A stretch of 64,000 bases of DNA, taken from Cladopsammia gracilis. Its lineage: Eukaryota > Cnidaria > Anthozoa > Scleractinia > Dendrophylliidae. Shown piece after piece: positions 44,001-59,000 of this stretch. A program made the translations under genes and the position numbers. The stretch is from positions 1,369,001 through 1,433,000 of the forward strand of contig JAJGOT010000134.1 in the NCBI GenBank assembly GCA_022457155.1. The letters run 5' to 3'. How positions within the stretch are numbered: position 1 is the first letter of the stretch; each line of letters begins with the position of its first letter. The notes beneath the pieces are model-generated. The model worked only from the letters and a program-made list of their open reading frames with translations. It was not told the origin of the DNA and did not search any database.

Positions 44001-47000
44001 GTACTGCTCAGTAGCTTTCATTTCAATGGTCACAATTTAGTATTTCATCCACAGACTCAAAAGTTAGAACCACCTTGTACAGCATAATATACAGTGTCAC
44101 AGAAAAGTACTGCTCAGTACTCCATCTTGTACAGCATAATGTACAGTATCACAGGAAAGTACTGCTCAGTAGCTTTCATCCACAGACTCAAAAGTTAGAA
44201 CCACCTTTTACAGCATAATAAAGATCACCACAGGAAAAATATACTGCTCAATAACATTCATTCTAATGGTCCGGTGTAGGATATCCCGTTTAAAACATTT
44301 CTCGTTGCTTTTAGACATTTCCGCAATTCACTCGAGAAAGCACCACAGAAAAGTATCGTTTAAACAGCTTTCATTCACACTTCGGGGCTTAAAGAATGCC
44401 ACATTGCATGACTGAAAGTTTGATTATTTTATGTCATTTTAAATTTGCTTTCCTGTTTAGATTTTCGTTGGAAACACAGACCGAAACACGCTCAAAGGAA
44501 ACATCTTTGATCCGCCAATCAAGGCACGATATGTACGAATTTACCCCATTGCATGGGTGGGGCATATATCTTTGAGAGCGGAATTTTTTGGCCTTCCCTT
44601 ACGTAAGTATTATTAAAAGTACAATAAAATGAATCACTTTATTGAAGTATCGAAGTATTAGCACTGCAGTGCTAATTGGGGACGCTGTAAATCATTGAAA
44701 TGGATATCCAAAGTAAACTAAACATTGTCAAGAATCCCAACTTGTGTGAGGCTAACCAGTTGGCTATTTACATAGTGTGGTTAAAGGGACACTGTTTCGG
44801 CTGAAATAACGTGTTTGTCATGAACTGTAATCCACTTCGATCCTTGCAATCCTGCATTTTAGCTCCAAACTACTGCTTTTGTTTTGCTCTATAGAATATT
44901 TTTATCCAACTGAGTTGTATATTTGGTGGTATCTGGCGTTATAACGTGGAAACAAGTTAAGATAAATTTTGCTATTTCGGCGGCGGGACAGTGTCCCTTT
45001 AAGGATATGAACAAGGGACTGCGCGCCGTGTTACAAATCCAGCTGGTGGTCAGAGAGAGAGACTTGAAGCCGGGGCCTCCGGATTACACTGAACCGCTTC
45101 CTGGTTAGCTCAGTTGATAGAGTGCCGGTCTGCTGAGCGGAAGGTCGCGGGTTCAAACCTCGACCGGACCACCAACCAGGGTCTTTAAATAACTGGTAAA
45201 TACCTGCTGGTTGTGATTAACACCTTGTTTCAGTTCAGATGATCGCGTCATTGGGCGGTGACGTTAAGCCGTTGGCCATGTCTCCTTCATCCTTCCTTGT
45301 CAATTGAAGGGGACGTAAAAGAACCCATGGCATTGTTCGATAAGACTAGGGCACGGAGTTCTCGATGTCATGGCCTATCTGACTTTGCCGTCATTGGTCT
45401 GGGTGGGTGAGGTAAATTCATGCATGTACTGAAGCAGGTGCAATTTGCGCCTTATATGCTGACGTCCGATCTCACCTCTCTGATCTTCCGTAATTCAGCT
45501 ACTTGCTGCAATGGAAGAAGTGGCACCAGATTTGTTGTTTTGTTTCTTTTAGCACCTCTTACCACCCGACCACGCTCCATTATTGATTCAAAATTGTCAT
45601 TATTGATATGACTGCAAGAAATAATCGCCAAGTATGCTGCGACACTTTCGAGCTTCGTCTAGTCTGCGTAATGACACAAGGGCAAGTTCTCAGAATTTGT
45701 TTTCTATGCTTATTGGAAACTACTTTTAGAATGAACGCAATAACATTATTTTCAATCAGCTCCCAGTAGCGCAATGAACGGAATAGACAGTGTACTGGAA
45801 CTGGTGTCATTATCATTTCTTATTCCTATTTTAACGCGATAAAGCAAGCTCCTGGCCACACCGCATGAAAACACGGCATATCAGCCGAGAAAATGCCCCT
45901 TTACTGTTTTCTAAATTATTTCCAACAGCGCGAAACAGTGTAGAGATTGGTCTAGAAGATGGAAAGATACCGAACAGAGCTTTCTCAGCCTCCACCAAAT
46001 GGGACAAATACCATCGTGCTAATCGCGCAAGACTGAACACCGTGGCAACAAAACGTTACCGTGGGGGATGGTCTGCTAAGAAAAACAACAAGCGCCAATG
46101 GATACAAGTCAGACTGAGTCGAAGAACCAGAATAACCGGTTTGGCGACTCAAGGGCGACAGGACATACACCAGTGGGTGACGAGTTACAGCATCTCGCAC
46201 AGCTTGAATGGGCGGTCTTTCCGTCCTTACAAAGAAAATGGACGAGTCAAGGTAAAGAGTACTCAAACTGGGGCATTTGTTTTATTGTACAACTCTTGGT
46301 TCAAAACTTAGCACTTTATCGCAGTGTCGCTTGAAGAACAAACATGTCAAATCTTCTACTGAATCATCTATTTAAAGTCAGCTTTAACAAAATAATTCAT
46401 TGCTTATTTGAAGGGTCGCACTCTAGGAATTTATCCACGGACTCAAACGTTTGAACCACCTTGAACAGCATAATAAACAGCACCACAGGAAAGCACCGCT
46501 CAGTAGCTTTCACCTGAATGGTCGCACTTTGGGATTTCATCCACAGAATTAAAATTTAGAACCACCTTGTACAGCATAATAAACAGCACCACAGGAAAGT
46601 ACTGCTCAGTAGCTTTCATTTCAATGGTCATACTGTAGGATTTAACAGACTTAAACGTTACTATCACGTTAATTGGCTCAAGGTCTCACTCATGCAAAGG
46701 GTTAGTATCACAACACAGCATTTACGAGATACTCAGTCCTGTGGACATCCAGACCTAAGAAATATCATACTTATATCCCTTTGTTGTAGATTTTCCCTGG
46801 TAACCGGGACCGAAATACCATTGTGTATCATAAGCTTCAAACTCCACTCTACATAAAATACGTCAGATTCCACCCTATTACCTGGTTCACCCATGTCTCC
46901 ATGAGGATTGGACTCTACGGACAAAGGACTGGTAAGGAATCGTGTGAGCCACTTATCATTGCTCGCATGCGAATTTACCTGCCTAACTAACTTTTGCATT

Positions 47001-50000
47001 GATACATTTTTAGGTATAAGGCGAGGAGCACCCAAACCTCTTGGACTTCAAAACGGTCGAGTACCCAACAGTGCTATCACAGCCTCCTCGCAATGGGATC
47101 GTAAACACGCCCCATGGCTCGCCAGGCTTAAACGACCGAGACGAGGCCGAAACGCGGGGGCCTGGTCAGCAAAGATTAACAACCGCCAACAATGGCTGCA
47201 AGTGGACTTCAGAGGCGCCAAGAAGATTGTTGCTGTGGCAACACAGGGCAGACATGACTACAATCAATGGGTTACGCTGTATTATCTGTCATTTAGTGTG
47301 GATGGTGTTTATTTTGCCAGATACGTGAAGAATGGAAAAACTAAGGTAAGGGTAAAATAACACTGTAAATAAATATTTTGTTCAAGTGAACACACCGTAT
47401 TCTGAAGAACGAAATATCACAATTCCTATATAGAGTTGCTTAGGATCCCGACAGACGAATTTTTCCGCAATTTTTGTCGTACTTTTCGTTACAATTTTTG
47501 GTCGCAAAATTTCATCTTCAAATCGCATGCATAAACTAGTAGATATTTTTAGTGTGATTTGGCTAGGATTTGTTGCGCGATGTGCCGGAGGTTTCAAAGC
47601 AACTTGGTGGCGGTTTTTGGGAAATCACAGAGAATCGCAGCAAATGTCGCACCCCAATCGCACAGAAATCGCCGCCTAGGTTTTACACTTGCGACAAAAG
47701 TTGCATTGGAGAGTGCGACAAAAATCGCATCAAAAGTCGTATATATAAACCAAGCTTTAAAATAACTTGCATAGAAGTTGTAACTCAGGACCACAGCAGG
47801 GACCACTAGTCCAGTTAGTAACAAGAGAAAGCATTAAACCTGGGGCCTTTGAGCGTTGGCCCTTTTAAGATACTTCTCCGAACTGGTGTTACTGATTAAC
47901 GTTTATGTTAGATAAAACGTTCTATTTTATGAGCATTTTTTAATGACAATACCGTAAAATGTCAATGTCGGTGATAAGACTCTCTCCCCGCATGTAAGCT
48001 CGCCCGGTCATAGACCCCGTTCGTAGTCCCTCTGCCATACACCAAATTGAAGAAACATTGTCGGGTGAAGAGCATAAACCATGAACGATGCGACCCAAAG
48101 GTTTACTAGGAAGTTAGAAAAATTAATCTTCGTCTGTCATAGAATACACATTTTATCGACACAGGCCTGCATAAATCATGCTCTAAAATGTCTCAAACAA
48201 AGAAAACATCTTGATTATCGAGAAATGGAATATTACTAGCTTACTAATGCTTCCTACCCAGATTCCCATTCGGTCTCATCGTTCATGGTTTATGTTTTTC
48301 ACGGGTCAACGTTTCTTCGATTTGGTGTATCTTTATCACAATAGTTTTTGCTTCCCAGCCAAAAAAATGTTACGAAATTGTATAAGCCCAGGGCTTGTAA
48401 GCGGCATTTTACGGTAATGCTAGAAGTAGATGTATTTTATTTCTATTTTTTTATGTATATTATTAGTTATTCAGAGGAAACCGTGACCGTAACACTGTAG
48501 TGATGCACTCATTAAGACCCGCTATCAAGGCGCGTGTTGTACGTTTGCACCCTGTCAGATGGGCGAATCACATCTCATGCAGAGTGGAATTCTATGGACG
48601 AGTTGCTGGTAAGCCTGATTAAGTAACAATCCGTGTAAGAAGTAGGCAATTCTCTATTGTTCCGATGCATTTCGCTTTCCCCACATAAGAATGTTTAGAT
48701 TTTCGTACTGAGAATAGGTCAACCTATGGACAACATGGTTTTGAAATAAAATTTACTGAAACTTTATTTTAAAGCGATGTTTCTTTTTTGTTACAAGATT
48801 TCAGCCAATCGTGAGACTCCAAAACAATGGCCAAGAAAGACTTCTAATTTTCCATGTTCCCCACATAGAATTTTTGTTGCATTAAAAATCGCAATAGTTT
48901 TCACTAAAAGGGAATCAATTAGTAAACTAGAGATAAATAAATGCGCTGCCTGATGAAGTTATGGTAGATTTTCATGTTTTAGCCAATGAGGTGGACGGTT
49001 TCAACAATAGCACAATTCACACATTTCTGCATTCCGTGCATTTGGGTTGCCTACTTCTTACACGGATTGTTACTTGTTACTTGATTGTTTTTTAAAACTT
49101 TTGTCCTTATTTTTTTGTTTAGTAATGACAAAGTGTTTCGAAGAGAGAAACTATCGTTCCATTTCCTACCTGAAAAAACTTGGAAAAAGCACTGCCAAAG
49201 TTATATCTAAATTATTTATATGGAGCTTCATGTTTAATAAGGACACCTTATTCACCTCTGTTCTTTTTGGTGTACGCATTAAGGTCGACATTGGTCTGTT
49301 ATTAACTTGCCTGTGTATTTTCCCGTTCCCAGTGCCTTCTCGGTTAGCTCTTGGAGTCGAGGACCGTCGTATCCCAGATGGTGGATTCAGCGCCTCAACC
49401 AGCTGGGACAGAAACCATGGTCCCAAGTGCGCCCGCCTTAATATCATCAGGCAAGGACGCCTGACCGGTGCATGGTCGTCACGTGCTAATAACCGTGCGC
49501 AGTGGCTTTTGATTGACATTACTAAGCAGGCTCGGGTTATTGGATTCGCTATTCAGGGAAGGCAGGATTATAACCAATGGGTCATGTCGCTAAGGATTTC
49601 TCATAGCAGAGAGGGAATAAAGTTCCGGTATTATACTGAGAAAAGAAGACCTAAGGTTTGTTCAGATCCAATCAGTTGGTATATCATAGTTACTTTTTCA
49701 CTGTTTTAAATGACATCTGAAGTTGAACCAAATAGCTGAACATCGAATCATCAAAAGGAAGTGTTAAAAATGTAAAAACCTAATATAACTCGCCTTCCAA
49801 CGAATTGATTTCTCACAGACATTTTCATTACTGCCATTGTTGCGAGTACAGTGCACTCTGCCTAAACTGAACTCCCTCGGTACCGGCTCGAGCTGTCCGC
49901 ATCAGAGAAGTGTCTGCCTTATGGAGGGATTAGTTACAGACGAACAAGTGACATTCGGCTAGAACCAGCCAATAATAAATGATGTCTGTCTTAGAGAGTT

Positions 50001-53000
50001 TTCCGTCTTATGGAGAGTTAAGTTACAGACGAACAAGTGAAATTCGGCTAGAACCAGCCAATAAATGACGTCCGTCTTAGAGAGGTGTCCGCCTTATAGA
50101 GAGATTAGTTACAGACGAACAAGTAAAATTCGGCTAGAACCAGCTAATAATTGACGTCCGTCTTAGAGAGGTGTCCGCCTTGTGTAGCTGTTTATTTTTT
50201 TAACAAAATCCTCTTCTAGTTCTCTGTATGGGCGTAATTTTAGAGTACTCAGTTAAATATGTGAGCCACAAGTCTCAAAGCCTTCTAAACCACACCTTAC
50301 CACACCTTACTTGTTTAAAGTTGATCTTTACTCGTTTTTATTTCGATTTCAGCTTTTCCGTGGCAATAGAGACAGAAACACAGTGGTAAAGAACTTTTTC
50401 AAGCGCTCTTTCGTGGCACGATTCGTCAAGTTCCATCCCGTAAGTTGGCATGGCCATATTTCAATGAGAGTTGAGCTGTACGGATCCCTGGTCGGTAAGT
50501 TTGTGATTATCATTTTTCCTTCAACCCTTTTAACTCGAAAGAGTGTCAAAAATCAAAATTCAATAAAAAAAATGCCTAATTTTGTTTTGTAAAATATTGA
50601 AAAACAAATGGTACCATGGAAAAGAACTGCCGAAGAGGTTTCATTTGAATGGTCACACCATAAGATTTCGTCGACAGACTCAAAAGTTAGAACAAATGGT
50701 ACCATGCAAAAGTACTGCTGAAGAGGTTTCATTTGAATGGTCACACCATAGGATTTCGTCCACAGACTCGAAAGTTAGAACAAATGGTACCATGCAAAAG
50801 TACTGCTGAAGAGGTTTCATTTGAATGGTGACACCATAGGATTTCATCAACAGACTCAAAAGTTAGAACAAATGGTACCATGCAAAAGTACTGCTGAAGA
50901 GGTTTCATTTGAATGGTCACACCATAGGATTTCGTCCACAGACTCGAAAGTTAGAACAAATGGTACCATGCAAAAGTACTGCTGAAGAGGTTTCATTTGA
51001 ATGGTGACACCATAGGATTTCATCAACAGACTCAAAAGTTAGAACAAATGGTACCATGCAAAAGTACTGCTGAAGAGGTTTCATTTGAATGGTGACACCA
51101 TAGGATTTCATCAACACACTCAAAAGTTAGAACTACATTAGATGTCTCCATAATTGACTCTGGGAGTGAAAGCGTTAAACAAGATGCTTAGTGAATTTCA
51201 TTTTTCTTTTTTCATTTCGGTCAACTTTTTCTAAATGGACGTTACCCGGCCTGAGGCGAAAAATGATGAATTTTTTTATTGGTCTGTGGAAAACAACTCA
51301 GTTATGGTTTAATTTTCTATAGCCCGCCAATCACCTGTGCGACCCTGCCGCATACCCGCCGGAACACGCGGGAAACGCTACATCACTGCCTCGAGCTCAT
51401 GGGATAGATACCACGCCCCTTGGCGTGCAAGGTTACATCAGAAAGTGACAGGACGTTACCGAGGGGGGTGGTCTGCTAGAAGGAATAATCGCCGACAATA
51501 CATCCAGTTTGATTTCAGACAGCCATATAGGGTCATTAAGGTTGTCACGCAAGGAAGATATGATGCGCGACAATGGGTGACACGCTTTGTTATTTCATAC
51601 AGTCAGGATAAATATCGATGGATACGTTACAAGCAATATGGAAGAGTCAAGGTAATAAGGATTGCGCGTGCGTGAAGACATTTTTGCAAAAGCAATATCA
51701 ATAAGAACTAGGGTGACAATTATAAGATAAAAGTGGGTCCTCGCGGTGAGGGATGCATTATGTAGTAAGATGATGAGTTTTGAGCTCGGAAAGAAAAACT
51801 CAAAATTCATCGTCTTACATTGTTTGTCACTTCATATGATGCTTCAACAGTACTGAACCTGCAGTATGCATATGCGGGAGGCTTGTCATATTAGAACCTG
51901 GTAAAATGCCTCGTAGACTGTTAGCACTCTCTCTCTGGATAGTCAAGCGGGCGAGCAAATGCGCGATCGGCCGGCGAAACGAGCGGCGAGCAAACGAAAG
52001 TAATGCGATCCGAGAGGTCTCCCCAGTTTCCCCTCGTCTCGTTCGCTCGCTCCAGTCTCGTCGAGATTGTTTTCGTGATCGGCTCGCCCGCGACTCGCCC
52101 GCTCGATTGACTGAAAAGGGACAGCTAGCAGTCTAAATGCCTCGGCTCTCCGTGAGTCTCAGTGGATTAAGATCCAACTGTTTATCGTCGGGGACTCAGA
52201 TTTTTTTCTTTCTCCCCACGGTTTTGAAATATGATCACCTTCATCTTGTAATTTCTTTCCGAGCTCAAAATTCACCATCTTTCGTCATTTATCCAGAACT
52301 AGGATGTACTCGATACTAGGAACAAATCTTGTAGAACCAGCCGTTGATTCAGTCATATCTAAGTACAAGTCTGTCAAGTTAAATATTTTGTACATGTACA
52401 AGAACGACTTTCAAATTTTAAATCCAGGCCTTTGTTGTCAAAAGAAAATAACTAATTTGAGAGCATCAAACCAATATTTAGTTTTCACCAATGGTAATGG
52501 TAAATTTCACTCTATATATTTTTTCTCGTAGATTTTCCCAGGAAATAAAGACCGGAACACCATTAAAGAGAACCTGTTTGTCCCGCCATTCAGGGCGCGC
52601 TATGTGCGTATTCACCCCTGGTCATGGGTTGGTCATATTTCACTAAGAGCTGAGTTCTATATCAGTGTTATATGTAAGTATTATCTATATGTGATTTTCT
52701 TATATTACCGATGAAGAAACGTACTTTGTTCCGAAAGGAGTTAAGTTACCTTCGCCATTGGCGAAATCGATTGAAATAGGTAATTTTTTAAATAAAAGAG
52801 TCAAGAGTCAAGATATTTACGTTATGTATTAGTCAATTGTATCAGTCAATTCTAGAGCGCTTTTCATTTGAGTGTCTTAAAACCAAAACCAAAGTAATTA
52901 CTCTGACCAATCACAACAGTCGCAGACAATCCAATGAACCAATCAGAGCTCGAAGCAAATACATGTCGGCGGCGCCAAGCGCGGGAAAACGCGTGCGAGC

Positions 53001-56000
53001 AAGTCACGATTGGTTTTGGTTATACTTCCGATTGGTTGAGAAGCTAGCGCGAGACTTTTTAGCCAATCACGTGCACAAAGCGTAGCTATGCAAATCCAAA
53101 GCAAACGCAAACTTACTTTCGACATTCAAATGAAAACCGCTGTAAAAGTGATCACTCATTTTATTTCTTATTCATTTCCAAATATTCTTACACGTTTATG
53201 TTCTGAAATATTAGCTGGAGATCTTTCCACGCTCAGTAGAGTTTTTCTATCAACACCCCGTTCTCATGGAAAACACCTAGCCATTTGATTTTTTTAAATA
53301 TTTCAATTTCTCCACTATATGGGTAGATTTAGGGATCAAACAGGCGATCAAATGGGGATCAAATGTCCCACTGGTCGGGTGCGGCCTCTTAAGGGCTGGT
53401 TCCCACTAGCGACGTAATCCGAAGCGGAGTCGAACGGCGTTCGAGTGGAAATGAAAAAACGGAGTCGCAATCATGATCGGAAGCTCGACGAAATCGGAAT
53501 CGCAAGGATCAGAAAGTTTCCTTTTTCTTCCGATTCCGCTTCTGCTTCCGTCGCTTACTATCCTCTTCCGTCGTTTTGATTTCCACTAGATCGTAAGGTT
53601 CTGCCGTTTCCGATTCCACTAACAATTCCGTTAATGTAACTAACTATTTGTAATCAATTATTTTGTAAATAGTATACTTAATCTGTAATCGAAATTTTTG
53701 TAATTACTAAAATGGATAAAATTAATAAAAACGAAAAAAAAACAATTCCGATAATACGTCGCTTGCGTCGCTTGTGGGAACCAAGCTTAAAGCCTCATTT
53801 CTGTAAATCTACACGGAAAAGAAAAAAGAGATAAATGTTCGCTCGGTTGTTGATCTGATGGTATTGCCTCTGTCAGCTCGCAATGCTGTTCCAGTTGGTG
53901 TTGAAGACGGCAAGATTCCTAATGCCTACGTCACATCCTCCTCTACCTATAACCGTTACCATGCTCCCTGGCTCGGCCGACTAAACACCAAAGCTCGTGG
54001 TCGGTACAAGGGAGCCTGGTCTGCGCGGAAAAACGACCGAAGACAATGGCTGCAGTTTAACTTGGGAATTCCAACTCTGGTAACAGTAATACGAACACAG
54101 GGACGCCAGGATGCGAGTCAGTGGGTCACCAGTTACAAGGTGTACTTTGGAAACGATGGAATTAGGTTTACGCCTTATAAGAAAGGAGGACGTGTTAAGG
54201 TGAGTGTCATATTTCTAACTTAGCGCCATATTTTTTGGTCTATCTGGTCGGCTCCACTTCGATAGATCATAGAGATTTTGCACTAGATTAAGCAATCATT
54301 AACGTTTTCGGGTTCGTGTGTATCGTCGTCCTCATCATAATCATCATTATCATCATCATCGTCATCATCATCATCGTATCATCATCGTATCATCATCGTC
54401 ATCACCATCTTCATCATCATCATAATCACATAATCATCATCATCACCATCGTCAGGATGCATTAGTCCTCCACAGTTTTCTCCAGTGGGAATGATCTCGT
54501 GCTATCTTTCTGACTTCATTCCACGACATATGCACTGCCTGTAGCTTTTTCCTAGCTGATCTTCTCCAATTAATCCCCCTCGTGTGCTTTTCCCTTCTGG
54601 TGTCCAGAATAGAGCTTCTCTGAAAACATTGCCACTGTCCTTTCTTGCAACAAGTCCAATCCATCTCATTTTCCTTTCTGGTTTTAATGTATATGTAGCT
54701 CTTTTTTTTGTTTATAAAATATTTAAGCAGTGGCCTTGTATTTGTGTCTAGTGATTAAGGATTATTCTTGACATGAATGCTTTTCTATTTGTCAGATATT
54801 CCGTGGTAACAGTGATAGAAACAGCATTGTCTCCCACCCCCTGCGTCCTCCAATCCGAGCACGCTTCATCAGAATTGTTGTGGTCACGTGGCACAGGCAT
54901 ATCTCCATGCGAGTTGGTTTCTATGGACGCCGCCCTGGTGAGTTCACTTTCACATTCACTTTTGTTTTTGTTCTCGTCCACACAGATGCAAGCCTGCTGA
55001 TAATTTTTTTCTCTAAGCGAGTCATTGGTCAGTTCGGGGAAAATATTGACCTGCCAAGAAGTCAGTTTGGTTGGATAATTTTGTTTCGCATGGTTTATCT
55101 TTCCTGAAAAGTGCCTGGAGTCGGCTGTTCAAAAGGTGGATAGCGCTATCCACCAAATAAAATGATCATAAATCACTATCATCCAGGGGATATCGCAATA
55201 GGTTTTGTTAACCCCTATCCACTGGATAGTGATTTATCCAGTGGACAACGCAATAGACCTCTTTAGCTTGTATGTTTTGTTTTCTCAATGTAGATCATGT
55301 GATGTTACCCTAGAGAACTGTTTCTTTTAAATTTTGTTTTCCTCACGTGCATATGCATGCATAATTTATGAAAAGACAAGGGACAAATTCCCTTGAGAAC
55401 ATCACATATCTACATTGGGAAAACAAAACATACAAGCTAAAGAGGTCTATTGGTTTTGTTAATACCTATCCACTGGACAGTGTTTTATCCAGTGGATAGC
55501 GCTATCCACCTTTTTTGAACAACCGGGGTCCTTTTAAAGCTGACTATGGAAAGTTTTCCATGTTTCACAGGGAGACAGGATTTAATTGTAACAAAACTAC
55601 CTAGTCCATTTGTCGGCCAGGTTAAGCTTTCACAATTGAAAATGCAAAATTTATCGGACATTTGTCCAATGACTAGCTGTTATTTGCAGCCTTGCAGATG
55701 CGTTTTCAAACGTTTGCGTTTGCATCGAAAATGGAACGGATGTAATGGATCCACGAAACAGAACTGTTTTTGGATCGCTTTGCTTGTCCACATCATACAA
55801 TCCAAGCCTAGGACATCAAAGAGCTTACATCCGCCATGATGGTCACATGACCAGTGGTTTTCATAACTTTGAGTTTTGCTGCCCACACGAATGCATTTTC
55901 AAAAGTTTGCTTTTTTGACACGTAATACGTATTCGCGAGGACGCAACATGAAAACGAAAAGCAAAACTTGCATTTTCAGATGAAAACACATTCGTATAAA

Positions 56001-59000
56001 ATAAATGTTTGTGTCGACTTTCTTTGGAACGTCATTTATACTTGATATTGAATGAATGAATGAATGAATGAATGAATGAACGAACGAACGAACGCACGCA
56101 CGCACGCACGCACGCACGCACGAACGCACGAACGCACGAACGCACGAACGAACGAATGAATGAATGTTTATTTCCCATAACATAATACAAATACACACTG
56201 AAAACTGTTACAATGTAATAGCTTTGAGAAAAAAGAGTAGTCTCCTAGATATTTTCGCAGTTTTTTATATATATATATCTGATGTTTTCTTTTTTTTATC
56301 TTAGGAATCATAAGACCACGTCTCAAAGCCCTTGGAATGCAGAGCGGTCGCATAAGGAACAAGGCCGTGACTGCTTCTTCTGAGTTCGACAGATATCATG
56401 CAGCATGGAGAGCAAGACTTAACTATAAACGACAAGCTAGGTACAAATATCAGGCTGTTAAATCCAACTTTTGTTCTGTATATCTTAATATCTTAACCCT
56501 TTCGCCCCCAGAAGCAATTACGGAGATTTGTAATGCAGTTCTAATTTTGAAGTCTGTGGACGAAATCCTATGATGTGACCATTCAAATGAAACCTCTTTG
56601 ACAGTTCTTTTGCATGGTACCATTTGTTTTTCAATATTTTACAAAATGAAATTTGGGATTTTTCTTGAATTTTAATTTTGTGTACTCTTGGAAGTTAAAG
56701 GATTAAGTTCTTTTTTAACCATTTTGGTTATTCCCATCTGTGTTTACTTAGGAAAAACAGAAAACACGGGATACCTTTACCCAAATGAGCACAATTTTGC
56801 GTGTTAACAGTAAATGGTATTCTCTCATTCTATCGTAAATTATTCCGTTTATTCCGAAAACGGAATAAGTTCCAGAACAACACCAGTACTGTCTATTCTG
56901 GAATAGTCCCGAATGAACACGCCCTTAGAGCAGTTTTCAAAAGTAAAAACTCTGGCTAAACACAACATATACAGATGATCCAATGAACCATCCAGAACAA
57001 ATACATGTAGCCGGCGCCAAGCGCGGTAAAACGCACGCAGGCAAGTCACGATTGGTTTTGGTTTTACTTCTGATTGGTTAATAAAGTGGCGCGAGATTTT
57101 TCAGCCAATCGCAAAGCGTAGCAACGCAAAACCAAAGCAATCGCTAAATTACTTTCGACTCTCAATTGCAACTGCTCTTCAAAATGTCTAAAACTACATC
57201 ACTGGACAGGTCCGTAGATTTTTCATCCCAATGTAACCCAACTACAATTTAATCGCGTTTAATCGCCTTTCATGCAGTAAAATTTGAGATTTTTTTGGTT
57301 TCCGGTCTTCCAAATGGCCGCCCCTATTGCTTTTTTCAAGAGCTCATTTCCGCCGGAAGTTCCTTCGAACACGTCTCCATAATCTCCGATTACTGCTAGT
57401 TTATAATAGTATTGACTTTACTTAGTTTTCTACCTTGGTTAAGGTGAAAGAAAAACGTTTTCATGTTATTCACTGTTTTTAATGATGTCATTAATTTAAC
57501 AAACAGCTATAGAGGGGCGTGGTCGTCAAGAGTTAACGACCGTAACCAATGGTTACAAGTGACATTCAGACGACCCAAGAAAATCGTTGCCATAGCGACT
57601 CAAGGACGACAGGACTACAACCAGTGGGTGACAAAATACTCGCTAAGTTTTAGCATGGACAGTGTTCACTACGTCTACTACAAACAACTTGGAGTTACTA
57701 AGGTTTGTTTTGATCTTATGAAACCTTGTGTTCAATCAATCAGTCGACCAGTATGCATGCAGCTAACAAAGTAAAGTGGCTTTGATCCAGACTGTTTTTA
57801 ATGTGATTTTTCAGGTGATTTTAGCAGCAATTTTAACTGGGATTTCAAATCGCATGTGCAAATTACGAATGATCTTCAAACGATCCCGAACGATTTTCTA
57901 ATCAAACCCGAACGATTTTCCAACGATCCCCCTGTACGGAATTTTAAGGTGTTTTAAGCTAATATAATTTGCCCTGCTTTACCATTTTTCAATATCGAAA
58001 TCAGAACGCCGTGAAATTGCAGCGATTTGAAAACGTACCCAAAATCACTGCAAAAAAAAACTCCTGTGTTAACGGCTCTTTAAACGAAGGAAATTTATGT
58101 CCACCACTCATTTGACCGCTAGGACAAGATAACCGATGTTAGCTGAAAGCAGGACGCGTGTTTTAAAATATGAACCTAGCAAATGACCTAACTCGTTTCT
58201 CCTTGTCGCTCATTCTTTATAGCGTGCACCCTGTGCGGTGACTGTGATTATTTAGGTCGCGTCCTACATACAAACTAAATGCCGTTAACTTTTCATTTAC
58301 AGCTCATTTCTGCTAACTAAAACTTTCCTTTTGGTAATATTTTTCGTAGATATTCCGCGCCAACCGAGACAGAAGCTCCGTTGTCCGCCATTACCTCCAA
58401 CCTGCCATACGAGCGCTGTCAATCCGAGTACGACCACTGAATTGGGTTGGGCACATATCCATGAGAATAGAGCTGTATGGCCGCAATGCTGGTAAGAAGA
58501 ACTCAACATTTCAAGCAGATTTCACTGCAGTGAATAGACCCAACTTTTTCAAACATTATTTGCCGGCTCAATAATGCACCCAGCGACATTTTCTTCACTT
58601 TTTTTATCATAAGTGAATCATGACAGGTGAATGATAACCGGTGCATTGTTTGAAAAATATGGTTCTACAATGTACAGAATGTTGTTAAGTCGACTGTAAA
58701 ACAATACATTGGTGTGACTTGTTTACCAATGCATACATTGCAACAAGAAGCTGTACACAGCTGTACACGGCTGTACACAGCTTGAACTCGTGGCGTATTT
58801 AACCCACTGGAGTATTTATTCTCGAGTGTTTTTAGTGTTTTTACCTAGAAACATAAAACTATGTCTGAAAAGTTAGGCAGCATTACCGTGGCCAACACTT
58901 GAAACCTAGATCGCTAACTGAAATGGCAAGTTATAAAACACAAAACGTGCCGAAACAGCAATAAAATCCCACAGCAATAAGCGGCGAACATAATATCAAA

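Noticed and set aside
45101..45175. Possible functional tRNA gene
   Set aside because: A and B boxes are present, but the T stem and acceptor stem do not pair and a SINE body shared with 34600-35085 follows.
49047..49709. A 220-codon frame starting with Met as a separate gene start
   Set aside because: The first 95 codons are intron sequence; the pyrimidine tract and AG at 49331-49332 with phase 1 give the true exon boundary.
56048..56170. CRISPR-like or telomere-like array
   Set aside because: Simple tetranucleotide repeat without spacers. No CRISPR or bacterial features occur in this eukaryotic window.
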